This document shows, one piece after another, positions 55,741 through 64,000 of a stretch of 64,000 nucleotides of DNA (its first letter is position 1; each line of letters opens with the position of its first letter). Where the stretch lies: contig OX336393.1 in NCBI GenBank assembly GCA_946902985.2, positions 47,693,131 through 47,757,130 on the forward strand, written 5' to 3'. Below the pieces are notes generated by a model. The model searched no databases. It had not been told where the DNA came from and saw only the letters and a program-made list of their open reading frames with translations. The DNA comes from Meconema thalassinum. Its lineage: Eukaryota > Arthropoda > Insecta > Orthoptera > Tettigoniidae. The translations under genes and the position numbers were made by a program.

Positions 55741-58700
55741 TGTGACCGTCTAGTCGAGTCAACAACCACGATGACTTTCCCAACTTCCCATAAGTCGAAT
55801 AAAATTACCGCGAGGATCAGGTGACCTTCCATAAAGGCTAAAGCGGCACGAGAGTCCGTAGTCCACAGGGATCGTGGTACATGGTGACGATGGTCATAGA
55901 CCGCCTAAGGAAAGGTTCACCTTAAAACTAGACTGAGAAATTAAACATCCAGACTTAAGTAAAACACCGTGAAAATTTATTAAAATTCACAAGCCCCTAG
56001 CCTAGTTCGGAGGGTTATAATCGGCTAGTCCGCAAGCTAATAAATAAACAAAAATAAAGAGCAGGTCCCTACCTGATAAGTCACGGAAAACCCTCGCGAA
56101 AGATCTAACTCACAATAATAAAGCAACAACAGCAACGCTAGGAATATGGCACAACGCAAGTCCCTAGTTCAAGTTACAAGATCAAGCTAATATCTGAATT
56201 TACATTTAACAGGGTAGCAAAACAAATCTAAGTTAGGATGGTACCATTTCGACATTTATATTTAACGTTAATTCGTCTAGCTAAGTCCTATCAAGTAACA
56301 AAATTTACGGCGATGACGTCCGTAAAAGAAAACAATTACATCCAAAAGCTAAGTGTACAGCCATGAAAAACAAACAATTTAACAATGCTTAATAACTATG
56401 TGCTAACAGCACACAAAAAGGTATCATGTAGGATTTATACACTTGACATCATAAATAAGTAATGAAATGGACACAGTAGTTTTATTAAAAATCCCTGCCT
56501 GCACCTTGGTTTACTCTTTGTAAACCATAGTCATCTAATGTGTATAATTACGGTGACGAATGCGTAGTTGAGACCACGTCTGACATCGCATGGCCTGAGC
56601 TCCACAAGCTACGAACGCTAGGTTCGCGCATGCTTCAGGTCGCTACAAAAATGTCAACTGTCCTAGTCATTTCCTCACAAGGAAATTATCTTCAACTGCA
56701 CGGCTATGTCAACAGTTCCAGAATGCAAAGAACAAAGTTAGATAGAAAGAATCGTTAGTTAGCCTTGTTTTACAACAATTATGCGTCTTATTATTAAGAT
56801 GTCGGTTTATAGGATTATCGTAGGTTTATGGCGAATAACATTGACAATAGCCTGGGCACGGAGTGTCTCCCCTGAGATCATTCTCCACCAAAAAGCCTCG
56901 ACTCAACAGTCGGAATATAATCAACGAGTACAACAACTCGGACACACAATAACACGGGTTACCAGCGGCGCTAAGCTCGCGTTCAATAACTCTGGGATAG
57001 GCCTGTACACAACAGTTACCTTACAATAACATCTAGTCCACGGGAACAGTCCCGGACAAGGCATACTCAAAATACCTTCATACAATAACATCCTGCTATT
57101 ACAGGGTAGCCTTCACCATACTATGGAAAACCTTACATAACTGTACCTGTCAGACGACAGTACACGCAACAGAGCGTTTAACTAACAAAAAAACATCTAT
57201 AAAACATGTGATCAAATACAAGAGTGGAAACTAATTTCCATAAGCAAAATAGCAATGAAAGGAGAAGCGAATACAAATCGTACTCTGTCCTTGTCAATAG
57301 TAGTTTTGTCTCACAATGAAGCAGGCGTGCTTTCAGGTCACTGGGTTACATAACCAGTTTATTCAAGGCCGGCGATTTAATCAATACAAAACCTGCACCT
57401 GGCCAGTTCATAAAAAACTTTACCATAGGTTACGGACCTCTAAAGAGTCCGTGTATAAAACACACTCAATAAATCTGAATATAATAAAACAATTCCGTCT
57501 TTCTACCAAAGACGTCTAAATGAAAGTCATCTTACAATTTCTGGAGCTCTTTGCTTTAAAAAAATACAATTCAGTAGTTGCTAGTACTTCAAATAAAAAA
57601 CGTGTCTCACATGATACAAGCAAAAATGATAATTGTGGCGCAGATTCACACACTAGATCTGCTTAATGATACGTTGGGAACTGAGTTCGATGCTAGGCAA
57701 CGAAACATTCCTTCTAGTTGTTAGGTTCAAACTTGACCAAGAATAGCTTCTGAGCTCATTCAAAATGAAATATAATGCATTTACAAAACTGGTAGTTACA
57801 GTCGACTACCTAAATGATACGACCGTTCTAACGACAGTCAGGGGTATAACAAAGGATGGCTGCGAAGAATGCAGTTAATGAATAACCATGGCATCTGATT
57901 GCCATAACTAAAGTCAGCAAAGACTTGAAAATTACCCCAAGTAGGGTTGAACAAAATAGCCTCAAAATGACTACCATCAGGTTCAGCAAAAAGTAGGCAT
58001 TGACGTTCTACGACGTTCATCAGGCTGCACCAGGGCTGACCAAAATGTCTGACCCCAAGGGTGTCTCACTCTAAACTGAAATAAATGACATCTAACTAAT
58101 CTAGTTACATCCCTACCTAGAAAAATGGCTGACACTGAGTGCGGTTGGTTCACAAACTACATTAAATCTACTATACCACCAAAAACTAGAACAAGGAAGG
58201 GGTGTGACAAAAACTCACGAAATGGAGGAGCTCTCACTCGGCTCTCTATTCCACAACAAGGGTTGTACAAAATCCTCTCTGGCTCTCTGGATCGGTATCC
58301 TCCTCATCAGGATTCCCATCTGGACTCCTCCAAAGACCAGGGTTCGATTTGTCCCTGTCGACATCTTCGTGGATGTGCCTGGAAATAGCATTTTTGGCTC
58401 CTTCCTTCTCGTTCGTCGTCCTGGAAGTTCCACCATCATGCTGTTTCCCGTAGAAACGTCACCCTCATACCGGGATGGTATTAGCCCATGGTGACTGCTT
58501 CAATCATGGTGAAGAAAAGTCCAATCACGTGGGTTGTGAAATAGGTTGCGTAATAATTCATCCTCTCACTTTCAAAATTATAATGTTTGTCGTGAATGTT
58601 ATAGGCTTCAATTATAAAATACGACACAGCCTTAATTTTGCAGATGTGGATTAGCATGTGAGCTAACACTGTTTTATAATTCTGCACGTGCTAGTGACGC

Positions 58701-59476
58701 TACTTTTGTATCACGCAGCATCCGTGAATTATACGTCGCTTTCAAAATGAAATATCCACTTTGGCAATTTAAATATCTCATACAATTATAATCACACTTA
58801 TTCAGGATAATTGAAACACTATTACCTGTATATTTCCACTAGGCATCTGCCCTCCACATACGCGTGGGTAAAATGTGGTGTTACAGCAATGTTGTGCAAT
58901 ACACTATACTTGCCAATAATTATTTTCCAAACTTCTTCTTTAGTTCACTGGGCTTCAACAACAGTGAATAATAGTATTAGCGTGCTCGATGGCACCTTAT
59001 AATCACTTTTAACGCTAAACAGCGGATATTCTTCTACGTCTCGTAGGACAAATGTAATTCCACGCCTACACAAGGCGGATTCTCAAGACGCAGTGCAAGG
59101 TACTGGGTGTCTCTAGAAAGTAGGTCGTCAAAACGAAGTCGTTGAGCGACTACTTACGTTCCTTTTTGCGTATCTGCAAGGGTATTACCTTACCTAAAGT
59201 AAAAATAAACATTCTCCAAAATGTTTTAATAATGCAGCATGACGAAATGGAATATTCTGAGTCTTGTGGAAAGATAAAATTAATTAATAAGACCTCAGAT
59301 AAATAATTAGCAGTTTTCACCAAAGTCAAAAGTGCGATTCACCGCTACTTCAAAAAGTATCGCGTGATCTCTCAGCTTCACGTGGATTCCTGGGTGTGTT
59401 CAAAAGTACAACATCCCATCATAAATGCTCTGTCACAAAAAAAAAAAATCACATGAACCATAGCTCAGCGGGTTCA
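55741..59476 (-). repeat. 5' LTR, 3736 bp
   Basis: Promoter-side LTR, near-identical to 45799-49532. Four of the eight substitutions lie within the last 71 bp next to the primer-binding site (55750, 55781, 55785, 55811); the others are at 56469, 58739, 59356 and 59386. Confidence 0.93.
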
Positions 59477-59480
59477 GTGT

Positions 59481-59750
59481 GTCCTTTGGCTGTCTGTTTG
59501 TTTGAACGCTTATAAAACTAGAAGGGCTGTCTGTATGAATCAACGTAAAATTTCTTATGGCCAGGCACCCATCATTTTCGTTTTGGAGAACAGTGGGGTA
59601 AAATCCGTCTAAATGCTAAAATAGGCGAATTATCGAAATCATTTTAGAGAGACTGGTCAAAGCTCAATTTGAGCCTCTCAGTGAGAAACAAAACTCGAAA
59701 GGTCCTCTAAGTACCCAAAAATCACATTTTAAATCCCTAGAAACCCACGT
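59481..59750 (+). repeat. Repeat J, copy 3, right part
   Basis: Continues the minisatellite unit broken at 45798 and then the repeat J body, collinear with 42830-43080. Confidence 0.8.
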
Positions 59751-60122
59751 TTACTGAATCCGAAGATAGTTTGGTCCCATGGCCTAGTGCTGCTGCGCCT
59801 TAGGCTAGTGAGCATAGTCACCGCTGACGGTGGAGGATGTTTCAGTGTGAGGGATGAGAGATTCATTTGCGATCGCCATTCTTTAGAATGGATATTGTCA
59901 AGCACTGAAAGTCGTATTGTGTTTCTATGGCTTGTGTTAAACACGGTCCACTATTTATTTGGATTGCCTCATTACGGGGCTGCCGGCTGTAGCAAGCCAC
60001 ATATTTCAGCTCTACTGATCCATTCCACTGCGTCAAATCAAACGGAAAACCAGTGTTCCCAACTGCGGTTTGCAATGTTTCATTGGCTAGTGCCAGGGGC
60101 TAATAAATCATCAAGCGACTTC
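59751..60122. other. Anonymous spacer with SINE-C fragment
   Basis: 59770-59830 (TTGGTCCCATGGCCTAGTGC and on) resembles the head of SINE-C at 20438-20492. The remainder is not recognised. Confidence 0.4.

Positions 60123-60168
<46 letters not shown>
60123..60168. repeat. AAT microsatellite
   Basis: Fifteen AAT units, immediately before the LINE fragment. It produces a poly-Asn run in one frame. Confidence 0.95.
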
Positions 60169-60169
<1 letters not shown>

Positions 60170-60712
60170 CGCTAACTCTAATAATGAACAAGAAAGGTCT
60201 AATGGAGAAACTAGAGGCGAAAGAAAGTAAGATTTTGAGGAAAATCCTGGGTCCCATCAAAGAAAACAGCGAGTACAGAAGGCATCACAACCACGAATTG
60301 TGCAAGCACGTGGAGAAGATCAGTGACACGATTCGAAAAAGAAGGATTGCCTTTTATAGACACGTGACACGAATGAGCCCAGGCAGGATATCAAAACGGA
60401 TATTGACGTACTTTCAAGATAAGAAAACCAAAGGGGCATGGTTCACGGAAATTGAGAAAGACCTACGTGAAATGGAAATTTCCCCTAAAGATATCCAGGA
60501 GCGTGTTCCACTTCAGGAAAAACTACGTACGCACAAAGGTTTCCAGGAAAAGCCGAAGCTGAAGACAGGGAAGGCGTGGTCCCAAGAGAGAAAAGAACAA
60601 CACCGGAGACGAATGCGGGAACACTGGGCGGTAGTTAGAGCTCTGAAGAGGAGACAGTTGAACTGACGTGGTCCCTAGTTGGCCGAATCGAAGAAAGAAT
60701 AATAATAATAAT
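60169..60712 (+). CDS. 5'-truncated LINE polyprotein C-terminus
   Basis: Frame 60184-60666 (160 codons) encodes the end of a non-LTR retrotransposon polyprotein: KESKILRKILGP near the start, RKRRIAFYRHVTRMSPGRIS in the middle and KTGKAWSQERKEQHRRRMRE before the stop. Homologous ends occur at 22737-22952 and, decayed, 43510-44160. The ATG at 60184 is an internal Met, not a native start; polymerase and endonuclease are missing. The 3' end GAAGAAAG is followed by an AAT tail (60699-60712). Confidence 0.8.
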
Positions 60713-60890
60713 GTAATTGGTTTTACGTCCCTTTTAACTACCGCGTCTTTTAGAGACACCGGGGTGCCGGAATTTTGTCCTGAAGGGGATCTTTAACGTG
60801 CCAGTAAATCTACTGACGCGGCTTCTGCACGTCCAGGAACTCCTTTCGCCCTGCGAGGGCGAGGCCAAGTTTTCGGGACTCAACTGTTGT
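60713..60890 (-). mobile_element. SINE-G body fragment
   Basis: GTAATTGGTTTTACGTCCC, then GACACCGGGGTGCCGGAATT, TTTAACGTGCCAGTAAATC and so on, is a tRNA-SINE body of a widespread arthropod type, read on the minus strand. The tRNA head expected to the right is missing or decayed. Confidence 0.6.
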
Positions 60891-61140
60891 GACCTAGACA
60901 AAGTTGGATTTATTCTCTCTCTGGGTGTCGATGTGATTGTGTTTCGTGAATAACTGCATTCATTCTTTGAACATACCGCAGTCAGCTGATTCCTCGCACG
61001 TGTGATCTTTTCAAGCTATGCTTGTTTACATTCTACCTCGGCGCTTATTGAGAGATACGTGGTGATAAATATGGCTAGCTCTTTGAACGATGGGGAAATA
61101 ATGAGGCTTTAACGCTGAGTGAAGCGTGTGAGTGTACGTT
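60891..61140. other. Anonymous spacer
   Basis: Nothing recognised. Confidence 0.4.
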
Positions 61141-61547
61141 GGTTGGTTCCTCAGTTTAGGGCTGCGACAACGCGGTCATATAGCCCCGTGTACTTTGGGT
61201 GTGTGTAGAATTTGTATGATAACCGGTGTTAATTGTGATGACTGTATTAGTATGTGTTGTCTGTGATTCAAGTAAGGACTGCAGACGATCAATTTTCAAG
61301 TAGTTCCTAATTTTGCCGCCAATCGCCACCGTAAACGACTACTAGTTCAAAACTTAGCTACTAGACGCCACCGCAGTCGGATCTTGTCAACGAACGTAGA
61401 AACCTAAAAACGTTGTTTATATTCTTAACCTATACAATTTAGCTTCACACAGGTGTAATTAGTGGAAGTTTCTTTAACATGCCATAAATCTATGACATGG
61501 GACCGCCGAATTTACTTCCCCTCCGAAGGAAGGCATAGGCTACTGAG
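61141..61547 (-). mobile_element. SINE-B, headless copy
   Basis: 407 bp collinear with the SINE-B body at 19854-20570. AGTGTACGTT (61131-61140) and AGAGTACGTT (61548-61555 with flanking bases) suggest a duplication of about 7-10 bp. The tRNA head is absent. Confidence 0.65.
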
Positions 61548-61850
61548 AGTACGTTTTCAACTCGTAAAGACGACTTTGAAAAATGTCCATTTCAAATTAT
61601 AAAAAGATCAATCAAGTATCTTTTAGTCAAACAAGTTATGAAAATGCGCACAATGTGCAAACACAGATGACATTTGTCTTTCTCTGCAATGCCATGCATG
61701 ATATCGGTCACAGTATATACTGCAAAGCTCACATAAATAGTTCTCATCCGGCCGGTGGAATCTCTTACTGAAACAAATGAAACATTATTTTAATTATTTA
61801 GAAGGTCATATATTCACCTCCTACGGACAAATATCAATATTCTATCTTAA
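61548..61850. other. Anonymous spacer
   Basis: Nothing recognised. Confidence 0.4.
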
Positions 61851-63270
61851 CAAGAAGTTCCGTGACGAACTAAAGAGCCTACTTTTCTTAAAATTATGTT
61901 TCATGCCAATGATTAATCTACAGTATATGAACCTATCTAGAATAATGACGAAATTATGTTGGTAATATCGAAATGTCTAATTAGTTCGAAATATACCTGG
62001 TATAATGTAGCCTAATAGAGCATTACAGTTGGCAGCCCTGGTGACTGAATATATTCTTAGTTCCATCTCTTAACGTACATAATAAAAAAAATGGTTGAAG
62101 TTCAATGGACGTAACATGCAGTTAGACATTGGTCTATCAGCACGCGTAAAAGCAAGTTGGCAACAATGTCATGCGTGTGCTGGTCAGAAATAGCCTAATC
62201 TGAAATATTATGATATCTTGCTGTGCCAATTTTGGACGAAATCCATTTGTTAGTATAGAAGTTACATGTATTTTAAAATTGGACCTATCAGCAGGCATAG
62301 AATCACGTTGGCAGCGCTGACTTATATTAATTATTCCAAATTAATCTAGAATGTCAGGTGCTATACGTGTGCAAAGTATAGGGCTGTTGGCTTGCATACT
62401 TCCTGGTATGTTTATATTAGGTTAAAAAATATAGACAGCATTTATTAACAGTTGGCAGCCCTGATTGCTCTTAAGAATACTTCTAGTCATATCTGTTATG
62501 TTTCACATAGCGCATAGGAAATTTGGTTGAAATCCAACTGATAGTATAGAAGTTACATGTATTTAAATATTGGCCCTATCAGCAGGCATAGATTCATGTT
62601 GGTAGAACTGAGTTATATGAGTTACTCCAAAATTAATCTAAAATGTCAGGTACTAAACGTGTGCATAGTTTAAAGCTGTCGGTTTGCATACTTTCTGATA
62701 TATTGGTATTTGGATACAAGAATAGAGTGAGCAATTATTAACAGTTGGCAGCCCTAGTGGCTCTTAAGAATACGCTCAGTCATATCTGTTTATGTACACA
62801 TATTACATACAAAATTTGGTTGAAATCCAATTAATAGTGTAGAAGTTATAGGCATTTAAAATTGGACCTATCAGAAGGCTTAAATTTATTTTGGAAACAC
62901 TGTCATGTATGGCTTCCTGGAAAATAAACTGAAATAGTATTATCTACATGTGTGCTAATTTTGGAATAGCTCCCATGCATACCTTCCAAGATATCCAACA
63001 TGGAGCTCAAATTTCTAGTGCGTTTTTTCAGCAGTTGCTAGTACTGACATCATTTTCAAATATGGACGTGAGATATTCCGGTATATATCTTTATTCATAT
63101 TAAATTTAGTTTCGATTTCTGCAGCCATTTAGGAGTGTTGATAGGGGGGGGGGGGGGACACACACACACACACAGCCAGACAGACAGACAGACAGACACA
63201 CTTTTTCCCGGATCGATCTCATAAGTCTACTTTTTCCTCATTTTTGCAAAATGTGAAAAGTAGGCTAAAA
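61851..63270 (+). repeat. Hairpin/microsatellite element, family A, copy 3
   Basis: Begins CAAGAAGTTCCGTGACGAAC (perfect terminal hairpin), then AAAGAGCCTACTTTTC. CAGTTGGCAGCCC variants fall at 62026, 62449, 62742 and 63032 (steps 423, 293, 290), the same spacing as copy 1. It ends with a G-run, CA and GACA microsatellite (63145-63199) and GTGAAAAGTAGGCTAAAA. Confidence 0.8.
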
Positions 63271-63376
63271 ATAGGTGTAGGAGATAGTACAATTAATTGT
63301 TATCTGGAACGTGTAATTTCATTAAACTTAGTTTGGCATCCGAAGGGATATTAACCATCCAATAATATATCGATAA

Positions 63377-63782
63377 TCAGTATGCCTTCCTTCGGAGGAG
63401 AAGTAAAGCCGGCGGGGCCATGTCATAGATTTATGGCACGTAAAAGAACCTTCCACTAACTACACTTGTGTGAAGCAAAATTTGTAGGTTAGGTTTCGTT
63501 AATGCTCTGAAGTTTCAACGTTCGTCCCCAGGCGCTGGTTGCTATGCCATCTAGTAGTAGCTAAGTTCACAGCTAGGTGTCGTGGACGGTAGCATTTGGT
63601 TGCGAAAATAGGAACTCCTTGAAATTATCGTCTGCAGTCCTTACTTGAATTAAAAACAGATAACACACACTAATACCGCCATGACAATTGACACCGGTTA
63701 TTAGACAGATTCTACACACACCCAAAGTACACGGGGTTATATGACCGCGTTGTCGCAGCCCCGAAACTGAGGAACCAACCAA
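63377..63782 (+). mobile_element. SINE-B, headless copy with 8-bp target duplication
   Basis: Opposite orientation to 61141-61547 and almost the same length (406 bp). ATCGATAA at 63369-63376 and 63786-63793 flanks it. It ends GAACTGAGGAACCAACCA-like, as the other copies do. Confidence 0.7.
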
Positions 63783-64000
63783 TACATCGATAAGCTGTCA
63801 TCTGAGTACTGAGCGATTTGAATTGTCACACGCATGCAGATTATGCAAATTATGAATGCGTGATGCACAACAAATAAACGATTTATTATACGGTCCAGGG
63901 TTGCCAATTAAGTGTTTTTAGCTCCTGGTCTGGTGTTTCTGAAGTTCGTCTGGTGCCAGAAATGTTATAATAGCACCATAGCAAAATACTGGTGTTATTT
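63783..64000. other. Anonymous window end
   Basis: Nothing recognised. Confidence 0.4.

Larger units (their letters stand above)
45799..59476 (-). mobile_element. Ty3/gypsy LTR retrotransposon, 13.7 kb, giant LTRs
   Basis: Transcribed right to left: 5' LTR 55741-59476, primer-binding site, gag, pol, polypurine tract, 3' LTR 45799-49532. LTRs are bounded by TG...CA, and the host has GTAT (45795-45798) and GTGT (59477-59480), a 4-bp duplication with one change. There is no env frame between pol and the 3' LTR. The order protease, reverse transcriptase, RNase H, integrase is that of Ty3/gypsy; the tRNA-Lys-type primer site and long LTRs recall the Osvaldo/Ulysses group, but that placement is inference. 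Near-identical LTRs indicate a recent insertion. Confidence 0.93.

Overview
The window looks like intergenic DNA from a large, transposon-rich animal genome, most likely an insect; I lean to Polyneoptera but cannot name a species. The reasons are tRNA-headed SINEs of a familiar insect type, LINE 3' ends with trinucleotide tails, Tc1/mariner, hAT, Helitron, Penelope-like and Ty3/gypsy elements, and no operons, ribosome-binding sites or recognisable host exons. I found no host protein-coding gene. All long reading frames belong to mobile elements.

Layout. 1-5850: two inverted copies of a tRNA-tailed repeat flank a nest holding a hAT 3' end split by a SINE, two copies of a microsatellite-bearing element and a Helitron-like element carrying a 164-bp satellite. 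6902-7688: a non-autonomous hAT. 8343-19340: mostly anonymous DNA with Helitron ends, a C-poor tract that may be a long LTR, a cluster of palindromes (13744-13972), a SINE, an array with 293-bp period and a decayed LINE. 19854-27900: deep nesting. A SINE sits inside a SINE; a hAT (21209-26036) holds a SINE, another hAT (which holds a LINE), a hairpin-ended element and a core-deleted mariner. A Penelope-like inverted-arm element split by a LINE follows. 29265-31166: a Helitron split near its 5' tip by a mariner whose transposase has one visible stop codon. 31430-45590: tandem repeats, a long-TIR element, hairpin/microsatellite elements, LINE and SINE remnants and a second inverted-arm element. 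45799-59476: a 13.7-kb Ty3/gypsy LTR retrotransposon on the minus strand with 3.73-kb LTRs, gag and pol. 59477-64000: the interrupted target repeat, a LINE 3' end, SINE copies and another hairpin/microsatellite element.

The best candidates for something new are three element families (A, B, C below) that share terminal hairpins, an internal microsatellite and an internal period of about 292 bp, and the gypsy element with giant LTRs and a coiled-coil Gag. Autonomous elements here (mariner, gypsy) encode their own enzymes; the SINEs, MITE-like hAT and mariner derivatives, non-autonomous Helitrons and families A-C would need enzymes supplied in trans. All positions and repeat counts come from reading by eye; family assignments were not tested by database search.
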